A stretch of DNA of 64,000 nt from Eupeodes corollae. Taxonomy: Eukaryota; Arthropoda; Insecta; Diptera; Syrphidae. The notes beneath the pieces were generated by a model. That model saw only the letters and a list, made by a program, of their open reading frames with translations, did not search any database and was not told where the DNA came from. The stretch's first letter is position 1, and each line of letters opens with the position of its first letter. The stretch lies in contig NC_079149.1 in NCBI RefSeq assembly GCF_945859685.1, forward strand, positions 10,203,118-10,267,117. Reading direction: 5' to 3'. Position numbers and translations under genes: made by a program. This document shows, in pieces, positions 54,301-64,000 of the stretch.

Positions 54301-57300
54301 CTCAGAAGAATGTGAGTAGCCAGGTGCGGAAGGGCATCATTTTGAGATTTCTAGGTGGGTGTTCAACCGAGGAGATCCTGTGGTTCCTTAAGATGGCTTT
54401 TGGTATGTACGATCAGATTATCGAAGCTGATCTGGAGGACATTCCCAACAAAGTCAAAGAACACTTTAATGTAACTGCAGTGTGGTCACCAAAGAAACTC
54501 CAGAGCACCATAAACCTGCTCGAACTCATCCGCAAACAATTCGGTGGTCTTATGAAGGAAGACTTCCTCATCTACATGCTCAAGTTGATAACTTTCGTTG
54601 GAAGCGTTTGCAAAGAAGTGATAACTAAAGCCTCTGATGAGGAAGCTCATATTCATCCCAAGATGTCGACGATATTCAAGAACGTCAAGAACACAGCCCT
54701 TTTGAGTTTGGTGAACTTCTTTGAGCATTTCCAGAGCTTTGGCTGGACCAAGAGTCAGATGGCTACTCTAGCGGAGATATTTGTTTGGGGAACCATTGAG
54801 AAACTCCCTCAAGACAGTATTCACTCACCCACACCCGTGCTGAAGCTCCTCCTGCAATGGGCTGAAATTCCAAAGCTCTATGGCTATCTCTCGACGCAGC
54901 GGAATGGAGCTACACCGTTCCAATATATCGTTGAATTGCTGCTGAATGAAAAATCCAAGCCCCCGGTTCGGAAGCCAATCATGGGAATCATTGAGAAACT
55001 TCTTACCGTTCAGGCCGAGGATCAGGAGGTGGATGGGGTCGAAGTGATAAGACCGCACATTTTACAGATCCTCAAACGTCTAAAGATGAATTTCAGCTCC
55101 AGTGGCAAAAACTCTCGTCGTCGCACGAATCTGGACAAGAGGGATCTTAATATTCTCTCACAGCTCACTCAGCATGTTGATGATGCCGAGACCTGTGACA
55201 GCCTTCTTCAGCTTTTGTTGCCAATCTTGATTAGCCAGAGCAGCACTTCGGAGGAGGTGGTGTGCCAAGTTATTACCACCCTCTCGAACCTCATTAAGAA
55301 GCTGGATGAGCCTGAGTCGTATCTGCGAAAGATAGCTCCTCTCTTTGAACAGGTTCAGGAGGTGTCTGCCCGAAAGATGCTCTGTCAACTCCTGATTGAC
55401 ATTGGAAAGAGAAGAGCGGCGGTGAAGGAAACAGCTTACATCATAAGAGCATTGAACGCCTGGGATAAACGATGGGTCGAGCAACCGGACTATGATAAGC
55501 GATTGGATGCCCTCAAGGCCATCAACGGGAAACTTGAAGACGAATCGATTGGAGGAGTTGATTTGGATCTTGGAGTTCTGGTGATTTACAATTGCTTCCA
55601 TTTCATCAAATACGACAAGGACATGGGATTGAGGGACAATGCCTGTGAGCATCTTCGACTTCTGGTGCCGAAATTGATCAAGAAATACGAGTCAAGTCGA
55701 AAGGACATCGATTACCTGGTGGGCGACATCCTCCTGAACCTGATTCGGAGAGCTATCAGGGATAGCAATGAGAATGTCCACAACGAAGGCATCCGACTGC
55801 TGGGTGAGATGGTGAGGCAGTGTTCCAGCGCCCACCAAGTTCTTGTTGATATGAAAGATTTGGCCGACGCGCAAGATCCAGAAGTTGATTTCTTCGAGAA
55901 TATGACTCATCTCCAGAGTCATCGACACGGCAGGGCATTGTTGAAGTTCTGTAGCGTAGCCAAAACTCTGACAGTGGCTCCGAACCAGAGGACTCTGATG
56001 CAATTCATTATGCCACTGGCTTCGAGGTATTTACTGAATGAGAAACATGCCGCCAAGCATACTCTGGTCGATGCGGCCATAGAAGCTCTGGGAACTGTTT
56101 GTCAGCTCCTACCATGGCAGCATTATCAAGCTGTGCTGAAGTTGTACCTGCAGAAGATGAGAACCAGCCAAGAACACCAAAAACACTGCGTCAGGATTGT
56201 TGTGCGGATATTGGACGCTTTTCACTTCGACCTCTCCCAGGCGTCGGGAGACAAAAGTTCGTTGGAAGCTTTGAAAGTCAAACTGCTTGAGGAGAAGCCA
56301 AAAGAAGAGCGAATCGAGAAGACAGTGAAAAAAGAAGAAGAAGAAGATGACGAAGGATCTGGCGAGGAAGAAGAGGTAGATTCAGATTTAGATGAAATCG
56401 AAGACGAAGAAGATGAAGAGGAGGAGCATAAACCGGCGAAGATAGCAATCCTGGACAGCCTGACGGTGTTGCACAAGAACTCTGCCAAGCGAGTAATGCA
56501 GACAATCGCCACCATTTTGATACCAACTCTCAATCGATCCATTACCGAGAAAAGTTCCTACGATGGCAAACACAAAATAAATCGCAAGCGTTTCAGCTTC
56601 GAACGTGAAGAAGAAGAGATTCAAAGAGTTCCAATTGGTTTGGCTCTTGTGAAACTTATGCAAAAGCTTCCCAAAGAAGTGTTGGACACAAGTCTGCCTG
56701 GGGTCTTCATGAAAGTTTGTACATTCCTTAAGTCACCATTGAAGTCGGTGCGAATGCTCACCAGGGATATCTTGAAGAAGATCATGTTGACTCTTGGTGC
56801 TAGTTATTTGGCCATGTTGCTGGACCATTTGACGAGTTTACTGACTCGGGGATTCCAAGTCCACGTCCTCTCGGTGACAGTTCATGGGATTTTGGATGCT
56901 CTGAGGGACATTATCAGGCCTGGCGACATCGAAGCGTGTTTGAGTAATATTTTGGAAGTCACCCTGAATGACATTTTTGGAGAATTGGCAGCCGAGAAGG
57001 AAATCGAAAAAATTACAGCCCACACTCCGGAGGCAAAGCCAAGCTCGAAGAGTTATCTGGTTCTGCATATAATTTCAAGAAATATTCAAGAATCTTGTCT
57101 GCTAGACATTCTTGTGCCATTCAAAGACTACCTGGCCAAGAGTCAATCGAAGAAGATGACCTCGAAGATTCAAGACTGCTTCCAGAAAATCGTCACCGGA
57201 TTAGTTGAGAATCCTCACATATCCCGAGAATCCCTATTGATTTTTGTCTACGGAACAATGTCCGAAAGCATTCCCGATCTGCTTCCCGGTGTCGAGACGA

Positions 57301-59677
57301 AGCCTCTAAGTGAGAACGAAAAGGAGAAAATGCGTCGAGCACGTCCGGACTGTTTCATCATTCAACCAGAGCCTAAATTCCGTGCAGGCGCCTTGCGGAA
57401 GAATGTGAAGAACAATGCCCAAGCAAATGCACATATCCTCATTGAATTCGGTCTGGAGATGCTTCACATTGTCCTCAAACGAAAGAAGCTCTCCGAAATT
57501 GCCTACGAACCGTTTTTGAATCCCGTCCTGCCACTAATTCGAGACTCCCTCAAGAGCACCCACATTCGAGTCACCACCTTTGCCCTGAAATGTGTTACAT
57601 CGATTTGGAATGAAGCCTACGAGCTGCCGGAATTCAAGAACTACCTCGACGACATTGTCGGTAGGTTGTTTGAAATCTTGCAAAACTTCTCTACCTTTGG
57701 AGCGACCAAGCAGGAGGAGAACTTCCAGTTGGTGAAGAACGCCTTCAAGTGTGTTGTGGCTCTGTTGAGGAAGTGCACGGAATACAAGTTGAATGAGGTT
57801 CAAATCGATCAGTTGATCTACTACATCGAACATGATCTCCATGAGGGTGGAAATCAGACCATGGCGTTCTCGCTCCTCAAGGCACTGGTCAATAGAAAGG
57901 TGGACACTAAGGAAATGCACGAAATTATGATAAAGCTACGAGAGATAACGATTGTGTCTCCATCCGACTTTGCCAGAGATGAGTCGCGGGCCATTCTGAT
58001 GACCTACATGATGGAGTACACCCTGAAGAACCGAGTCGAGAGCTATTTGAAGTTCTTCAGCCGACAACTGGATTACTCGCTTCCGAGTGGACGATTATCA
58101 GCCATACAGTTTCTGAACACAATCATCAAGAAGTATCCGCAGAATGTGCTCGCCAAGAAGGCAGAGTTCATATTTGTCTCACTTGGAGCTCGGCTGGTTA
58201 ACGATGACATGTCGGAATGTAGGAAAGCTGTCGCTGAGTGTATTGAACTGCTGATAGGTCGTTTGGAGATGGGGACACGCCAGGCTCTCTTCGATGTGAC
58301 CTTGCTCTTCTTCACCGCCGACAAGCCGTCTGTTAGGGAAATGGCGGCGATGTTGTGTTCGAGGTTCCTGGCCACAGAAAAGGAAGAATTTGAGCCGCGA
58401 GTGAAAGTTGTCCTACCATCGTTAATCGGTCGTCTCATGTTAAATAATCCAAATGCTCCAGGTCGGTTTGTGAGGGCTCCAGGTGGAGGAAGTATTGATG
58501 ACTCAGAAGAGCCAATACACCATAAACAAAAAGGTAAAAACGGCAAGAGATTCCATAAACCTCCGGCGTTGACCGAAGAGCAAATCGAGCTGAATGAAGC
58601 GATAAAGCAGCGAGAGATCGACCACGAACTAATCCAGATGCAGAATTGTATTTTGAAAATCCTGGAGTACTGCCCAGATGTCTTGAATAAAGAGGACTTT
58701 AATGTGCTGATCGATGAATTGGCAAATGAATCACAAAAGCTACTTGGCTACGAACACGAATGGGTTCGTGTTAATTCGGCCAAGATCCTGGCCATCATCT
58801 TATCCACTTATGACTTTTCACTCGTTGGCCAAATCATAACAAAGACTGCGAAAAAAGAAGACACTCAGAGGGATTACGTTTATTTGAATCCGAAAAACGA
58901 TATCAAGAGTTTGGTGTTGGATTTGTGTGCGCAAGTTGTGCCCGGCGAGACGAATCCACAAATGATGGACGAGATTGTTAAGGTGTTCCTCTTTGTGGCC
59001 AATATGCTGAGGGATGTCCCATTCAATGGGGTGGGTGTGAAAGTGAAGAACGAAGATGACGACGAAGATGAAGATGAGATCGAAGATCTTCAGAACGATC
59101 GAAGTAAGATAAATCTTGCTTGGTTGGCGAAGAATATGAGGTTTTTGGCCAACAAAGAATTGGTTTTGGCTTCCCATAGTTGCATAGCGGTAAGTTCACA
59201 TTTTGTTTTTGTATAATGTTAAAATTTAATGATAATTTTTTTTTGGTTTCTTAGAGATCAGCTATCTTCACTCTCATCGAAGGTCTGATAACTCTTCTGG
59301 AGACCGACACTGTGAATAAACTTGCTCATAGTGTTCTTTCGATACTTCTTCGAGAAATGTCGGAAGAAGATCTCAATGTCGATCCTCAACTAAGGCAACA
59401 AGCTATAAGAGTTGGTAGTAAATTACGCAAACGCATAGGATCCGATGTCTATGATAAGCTTAGATCGAGTCTTCAAATGAGACTAATGATGCGTAGAGCA
59501 GAGAGGAAGAAGCTTATAGCACAAGAGAAAATAAACGATCCAGTGAGAGCGGCTAAGAGGAAAATTAGCATACAAGAGAGGAAAAAGGCTTCAAAGAAAC
59601 GTAGGGTAGATGTGATTCGAGGAAAAGCTGAGGGTAAGAAGAAGAGGAAGCGAAAAGCTGAAGAAGATATCTTTTAG
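51386..59677 (+). CDS. Utp20: Utp20, U3 snoRNP/SSU processome component (three exons)
   Basis: Exon 1 is 51386-51427 (MDEKRKTKETNTFR; donor GTAAGT), exon 2 51492-59189 (acceptor TTTTTAG, donor GTAAGT), exon 3 59255-59677 (acceptor TTCTTAG; TAG stop). Both introns are short (64 and 65 bp) and phase 0. The product is about 2720 aa, close to the family (human about 2785, yeast about 2490). Utp20 is a giant HEAT/ARM-repeat protein of the nucleolar small-subunit processome, needed for 18S rRNA processing and 40S assembly. Seen here: the conserved N-terminal SFADRVTEID, helical repeats throughout, an ENPHISRESLLIFVYGTMSE block, acidic stretches near residues 807, 1630 and 2536, and a Lys/Arg-rich C-terminal tail (KRKISIQERKKASKKRRVDV) typical of nucleolar targeting. 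The ATG context (CAACATGG) fits a fly start. The frame is open throughout, so it appears functional. Confidence 0.93.
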
Positions 59678-59718
59678 TTTTTTTTTCTTAGTAATTTTAA
59701 GATTTTTTAGTTTGACGT

Positions 59719-59724
59719 AATAAA
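59719..59724 (+). terminator. Utp20 polyadenylation signal
   Basis: AATAAA lies 41 bases after the stop codon, followed by T/GT-rich DNA (TATTTGTAAATATTTTTTC). Confidence 0.65.
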
Positions 59725-60529
59725 AAATATTTGTAAATATTTTTTCTTAAGTTACATTTTATGCATTTTTACTTTTTTTTCTCGGAGACATGGCAACCAG
59801 ACTAGAGAAGGTATCGTTTTGCTTTTTCTTATATTTTTCTAGCAAAATTTTGTTTGTTAATTTATAAGAAAAGGCTTAAGAAAAATTTGTATTACGAATA
59901 ACTTAAATAGACCTACAGACTGCGGTCGGCTTTTGTTTAATATATAATACGTACAGTTAGTTAAGTTATATTAGGCTCTGATGATTGTACCTAAAATCAA
60001 CTTATTAAAGTGTAATCTTACTTCAGCTCTCTACTTTTAAATGTACAGTGTCGTTTTCGATATAGAAATGTTGCTACGGCTATGACCAAAAAATTAGGAA
60101 TCTAATTTAATTTGTATAGGCAACATTGTATAGTTCATATATTTACATATACGACTATTTCCAAATTATTTTATGCATAATATAAATTGGACACAAGATC
60201 ACCCAGTAAGATGTATTATGCCACCACCTTCAAGTTTGAAAATTGGTTTTATGAGCTTGGTTTGATTGCTCTTACATTGGGCGACAATTGCATATTCTAT
60301 AGAGATTGTGTGTTAAGATCAACCCTCTGCAAAATACAAAGAACAGTTCTAGCGGGTATGGTATAGTAAATATAAGATACAGCACTATTAGAACAGCAAA
60401 TACTAAGGTCTTTACACCATGTTGGGGTAGTCTTCAGGACTATGATTTTGATTAAGTTTACCTTAAGTCTATGACTGAAGATTTGATTTGAAAACGGAAT
60501 ATTTCTTATTATAACACTAGTTGGATAAG
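59725..60529. other. No gene recognised
   Basis: AT-rich intergenic DNA downstream of Utp20. Nothing supported. Confidence 0.4.
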
Positions 60530-60829
60530 TTGTAGGTAGTGGCATGATTGTTAGTGCATTGGACTGTCATGTCAGAGGTCTTGGGTTCGATCGCCATCTA
60601 AATTTTTTTTTTCATGGTAACTGCCTCTTGTGAGGAATTGACAAATTCTCCAAGAGTTATTTTTGGCACGAAAAGTACTTTCTCAAATTAGCAGTTCGGA
60701 TTCGGGTTTAAACTGGGATTTCCATCCCTGACAACAGTACTCGCACACAGGAATGGTTGAGAGTTGTAAGTCACTAGGCCCTAGTTCTCAACGGACTGTT
60801 GCGCCACCCAATTTATTTATTTTATTTAT
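60530..60829 (+). mobile_element. SINE copy S1 (tRNA-derived)
   Basis: About 300 bp. Head: TAGTGGCATGATTGTTAGTG (A box) and TTGGGTTCGATCGCC (B box), the internal RNA polymerase III promoter. Body shared with S2 (GAGGAATTGACAAATTCTCC; ACTCGCACACAGGAATGG). Tail GTCACTAGGCCCTAGTTCTC then AACGGACTGTTGCGCCACCC and a TTTA-rich end. Flanks TAGTTGGATAA and TAGTTGGCAAA suggest an imperfect target duplication. Base changes in the B-box region make it older than S2. Confidence 0.8.
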
Positions 60830-61465
60830 GTAGTTGGCAAAATTAAGATTTGTTTTGTTCTGTCGCACAAACAAAACAATATTTTTTTAAGGATTAAGTT
60901 TTCCTAAATTCAAATACCGCCTTATAATTTTTCTATTCGCTCAAAACTAAGATTTTTTTTCGAAAATTTTGTTTGTTCGAATTTGAAGGGGGATCATTGT
61001 ATTTGGACATTAAAAAACTAAGTTATCTGGTCTACAAAATATGCTTCAACAGTTTGAATTTAAGTATGATTTGGCTTATTATGCTATAGACTATATTAAA
61101 AAGTGTCACCGATAAGTGGCGATCCTTGAGAAATCCATTTTTTAATACTTTTAATACCGCTATATTGAAGAATATCAGTTATGCTTGATTCTAAATTTTA
61201 TAGATCTTAAATAGGATTTTATGTAAAAGAAAATGTTTGATTCAACTTTCCATTGTTTGAGATTTCAACTAATAGGATTGATTACTTGAGATGGAGCAAG
61301 GATTCAGTAGAGCCTCTTCAATTCTTGAAGTCTTTTTTTTGTACATATACCAGAGCGGAGGTTATGTAAACAGGTGTTGAGTTCTAGAAAACTGATTTCT
61401 TTTTGTATGCATTTAGAGTTCATTCTTTGTTTGAATGCAAAAGCCAAACAATTTTTACTAGAAAA
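60830..61465. other. AT-rich, no gene recognised
   Basis: CACAAACAAAACAATA near 60868 repeats at 16352, suggesting a dispersed repeat fragment. Otherwise unremarkable. Confidence 0.4.
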
Positions 61466-62260
61466 CTAGCGGCTCGGTACGTGCTTCGCTACGTATAAGG
61501 AATAGTAATAAAAAAAATGATTATTAAGTTCATTTATTCAAACAAAAAAATATTTTAAATTGCTAGCTATTTAAAAGTCCAAATGACCCAAGTGATATAT
61601 TGTTTATATTATATTTATCAGCAAAGAGTAAAAACTATATAGGTTAGTCTAAAACATTTGGATAAACAATATTTTTAGTTTTACCATTATGAGCATGAAT
61701 AAATAAACAGTTGGGTGTACCGACTATGGAACAGGGAACATAAAATTGGCCATGTGAAAAATATTTTTTCTCCAAATTAACACCACAAACGTGAATTGTT
61801 TACCCTTGGGCCTTATTTATGGAGATCGCAAATGATAAACGCACAGGATATTGTAATCTTTCGCATTCAAATGGCATATCAGTTGGAATCATAGGGATAC
61901 GCTTTATCAAACACACTTCTCCTTTTGAGTTACCAGTTAAGATTGTAGCTTCAGTCAAATTTGGCAATAATTTTTTCAATGCCAATATGGTGCAATTACA
62001 CAGTTTTAGTGGATTAATGTTTCGCAATAATATAATGAAAAAAACAATTTTCAGATACAGTACAATACGGTTTCAATGAATTTAAAAAATTCAACTGGGT
62101 AATTCATTGCCTCATCTTGATTTATAACACTGTCAATTGATTTATGTGTCGTGACTACACCTGCCTGATGAGTGATATGAATGTTTTTCGATGTTAAAAT
62201 GTCGCGTTCTCTCAACCAATCATGAGTTCTGTAATTCTGAAGAATAAAAAACATTCAATC
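61466..62260 (-). mobile_element. Helitron 3' fragment with clear terminal hairpin
   Basis: On the - strand the element ends TACGTAGCGAAGCACGTACC then GAGCCGCTAG (CTAG at 61469-61466) followed by T. TACGT/ACGTA forms a short hairpin stem 10 bp before the CTRR end, as in Helitrons. The coding piece upstream is the Pif1 helicase C-terminus. The 5' part is missing. Confidence 0.8.
61680..62254 (-). pseudogene. Helitron Pif1-like helicase, C-terminal part
   Basis: In order on the - strand: LQNYRTHDWLRERDILTSKN, SIDSVINQDEAMNYPVEF, then after a frame break INPLKLCNCTILALKKLLPN, LIKRIPMIPTDMPFECERLQ, YPVRLSFAISINKAQG, then past a stop at 61800 GVNLEKKYFSHGQFYVPCS and NIVYPNVL. This is the same domain as the fragment at 1-303, here longer but with a frameshift near 62060 and a stop at 61800. 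Confidence 0.8.
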
Positions 62261-62501
62261 AAACCATCTGTAGATTGCGAAATTGTACACAAATTGTTCG
62301 GTAAAGTGATCAAACTTGTTCTTTTTGAGACTTAAAAAAATTGTAATGTGTTGTTTTCAATAAAAAAAATTTAAGTATCAAAAACAAAATCACATTTTCG
62401 AAAAGAACGAACAGTCCCGTTCCGTAATTTCTTCACAATACCGTGTTCTCTGAAAATAACGGTACCCGTAGCGGTATATTAGAAGTGTTATGTTGAGATA
62501 G

Positions 62502-62817
62502 TTGAGGTAGTACCCGTGGCATGATGGTTAGTGCGTTGGACTGTCATGCCAGAGGTCTTGGGTTCGATCCCTGCCTATGCCACCAAAAGTCTTTTCACGG
62601 GTACTGCCTCTTGCGAGGATTTGACAAATTCTCCAAGAGTAACTCTTGTCATGAAAAAGTGCTTCTCGAATTAGCCGTTCGGATTCGGCATATAAACTGT
62701 AGGTCCCTTCCTTTCCTTTCCTGACAACATTACTCGCACACAGGAATGGTTGAGAGTTGTAAGTCACTAGGCCCTGGTTCTCAACGGACTGTTGCGCCAC
62801 CCAATTTATTTTTTTAT
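62502..62817 (+). mobile_element. SINE copy S2 (tRNA-derived, young)
   Basis: 316 bp flanked by a perfect 14-bp target duplication, TTATGTTGAGATAG (62488-62501 and 62818-62831), the product of LINE-type insertion. The head 62516-62583 is tRNA-like. The body is unique to this family. The tail AGGCCCTGGTTCTC then AACGGACTGTTGCGCCACCC ends in a TTTATT-rich run. The duplicated flanks and intact promoter boxes mark it as a recent insertion. Confidence 0.92.
62516..62583 (+). ncRNA. tRNA-like head of SINE S2 with RNA polymerase III promoter
   Basis: GTGGCAT (62516-62522) pairs perfectly with ATGCCAC (62577-62583) as a 7-bp acceptor stem. TGGCATGATGGTTAG acts as A box and GGGTTCGATCCC as B box and T-arm. 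A CTGTCAT loop resembles an Asp-type anticodon loop (GTC), but arm lengths are not a clean tRNA. It lies inside the SINE, so it is a derived head and not a working tRNA gene. Confidence 0.7.
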
Positions 62818-62909
62818 TTATGTTGAGATAGCATAATTTGCACTCTTTTAACTGCAACCAAGTTGTTGCTGCAAACATATTCAAATCAATTATTCGGAAG
62901 GCTTTTATA

Positions 62910-63480
62910 ATGGGCAAAAGCTACGATACTGCTTCCAGAGAAACTATTATTGAGCTGTTGAAGCTAAAATGTATATTTTTAGTTCAATTAAGCATTTTCA
63001 GACATTTGAGAAAATTGAAAATATGCCGCGAAAAAAGATGGTAAAATTTCCCACCAGGTTGATTGGAAAACATGTAGGCTGGCAAAAAGAAACCTCCATG
63101 GAAATTAAACTCTAGATTTTCAATAAGGTAGAAGCTCTGATCTTTACTAACACCATAAGAAGATGATTGGTTGAATATGGGTTGCATGGTCGAGTTTTAC
63201 GCAAGAATCCATTAGGTACAATGACGCAACATAAGCTAAGAATTTAGTGCGCAAGATCACACATCGACTGGACAACGAACAAATGGAAGTATGTATATTG
63301 TGTGCAATTATGAAACGAAAATAAATCGGATGGAGAAAGATGGCGCATGCCAAAGGAAACAGCTTTCAATCCAAAATCCGTTATTCCGTTTTGCCAGTAG
63401 TCAAGCATGGAGCTGACTTGACCAACGTTTGGGTTTGTTTTTCCTGAATTGGCATTGGAATAACCCATTGAATTAACCAG
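62910..63480 (+). pseudogene. Tc1-like transposase relic
   Basis: MGKSYDTASRETIIELLKL resembles the Tc1 helix-turn-helix start. In shifting frames further on are AFNPKSVIPFCQ and a GTGIGPIELT-like segment (near 63360-63470), matching Tc1 catalytic-domain text after the first Asp. No Asp/Glu signature is intact. The R element at 63507 cuts it off on the right. Confidence 0.55.
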
Positions 63481-63506
63481 TTGACAGTTTTAAAGTACGT
63501 AGACAT

Positions 63507-64000
63507 TGGGCAGGTTCAGGTGACATAAGGGGCTTGAAAGTAAAGGCCCAACTATAATAGACAAAAGCTAGCACATGCGCGCATAAGTAAACGTGTGAAT
63601 ACAAAGAATCTCAATACCGGTGAAAATAATAGAGTCTAGCTCCGTTTCGTTCAATTTTTCTCAGTTTCGTTAACTTAAGCACACTTAAGCAAGAGCGATC
63701 CCAGTCGCCCGCCGCATACGTAAAATCTGACATGTAGATACGTGAGCAAAATTTCATTATGGTAATTTCGCAAACTTAAGTGAATTTTCGTTGGGTTTTT
63801 GACATAAGCTTATGTTTGCTTATGCCTATTATAGTTGGGCCTTAAGGCAAGTTTCTAATATCTGATTAACCAGCTGCCAAAAATATGCCTTCTAATAAAG
63901 GCAACTTTATTGGAAAGTTGTCTGGAAAGTTAGTCAAGAAAAATCTCCCTAACTTTCAAGTCAAGTCAACTTATGTCAAAATGACAACTGATCATATTTT
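63507..64000 (-). mobile_element. R element, copy 3 (runs off the window), carrying a MITE
   Basis: The - strand matches copies 1 and 2: the terminal repeat TGGGCAGGTTCAGGTGACAT lies at 63507-63526 on the + strand, and CAATAAAGTTGCC, CAGCTGGTTAATCAG and GACTTGACTTGAAAGTTAG follow toward 64000. The far end is outside the window. A 299-bp MITE sits at the same TTA used in copy 1. Confidence 0.75.
63544..63842. mobile_element. PIF/Harbinger-like MITE inside R copy 3 (299 bp)
   Basis: Ends are AGGCCCAACTATAATAG and its inverted copy CTATTATAGTTGGGCCT (perfect 17 bp, then RC and AWAAGC similarity). TAA flanks both sides (63541-63543; 63843-63845). The interior is non-coding and unrelated to the MITE in copy 1. 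TAA duplication and AGGCCC start fit PIF/Harbinger. Confidence 0.85.

Noticed and set aside
56222..56542. Antisense Ser-rich frame across Utp20
   Set aside because: It is the complement of an acidic (GAA/GAT-rich) stretch of Utp20; no support as a gene. Other antisense frames at 52-59 kb were rejected likewise.
62516..62583. A working tRNA gene
   Set aside because: The tRNA-like fold lies inside a SINE with duplicated flanks, the arms are not canonical, and S1 carries a diverged version.

Overview
The window is eukaryotic nuclear DNA, almost certainly from an insect and most likely a dipteran. It is AT-rich, has spliced genes with GT..AG introns, and is packed with insect-type transposons. 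No bacterial operons, CRISPR arrays or canonical tRNA/rRNA genes were seen. The host content I can support is small. Utp20 (51386-59677, + strand) is complete in three exons and about 2720 aa long. The first coding exon of dop1 (22228-22076, - strand) splices out of the window to the left. There is a broken HPF1-like copy (13145-14006) and one possible first exon of an unidentified gene near 46.9-47.1 kb on the - strand.

The rest is a layered record of mobile elements. 1-8.8 kb: a Helitron tail, a complete 1.39 kb DNA transposon encoding an unfamiliar zinc-finger protein, and a Tc1-like element (3447-8753) split by a LINE and by a DD41D mariner (rosa/Visitor type). 8.9-12.9 kb: a Helitron end carrying a perfect hAT MITE, a dead Tc1 element and another Helitron scrap. 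13-22 kb: the HPF1-like copy, a MITE family called R here (with a second MITE inside), and a second DD41D mariner split by a 3.9 kb LINE. 22-30 kb: dop1 exon 1, a SINE fragment, two LINE fragments (one interrupted by a 600-bp MITE), a decayed tandem repeat and featureless AT-rich DNA. 30.8-32.7 kb: a full R copy with a near-intact DD41D mariner inside. 33.9-46.6 kb: a LINE graveyard with several levels of nesting. 48-51 kb: a deleted mariner and a 36-bp palindrome flanked by 8-bp direct repeats. 60.5-64 kb: two full SINEs, a Helitron end, a Tc1 relic and a third R copy with yet another MITE.

The most useful biological reading is a likely SINE/LINE partnership. Two full SINE copies and one fragment have a tRNA-like head (A and B boxes, 7-bp acceptor stem) and a 3' tail that matches, 27 of 33 bases by hand count, the 3' end of the (TAAG)n-tailed LINEs at 38.6-40.6 kb and 41.39-41.76 kb. 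This suggests the LINE enzyme mobilises the SINE. Other notable items are the zinc-finger transposon of unassigned superfamily, two different PIF/Harbinger-like MITEs inserted at the same TTA of two R copies, and several insertions whose removal restores the reading frame of the element they hit.

Element names such as R, LINE A to I and K, and S1/S2 are labels for this window only. Superfamily calls come from motifs and terminal repeats read by eye. Clade assignments of LINEs are tentative.
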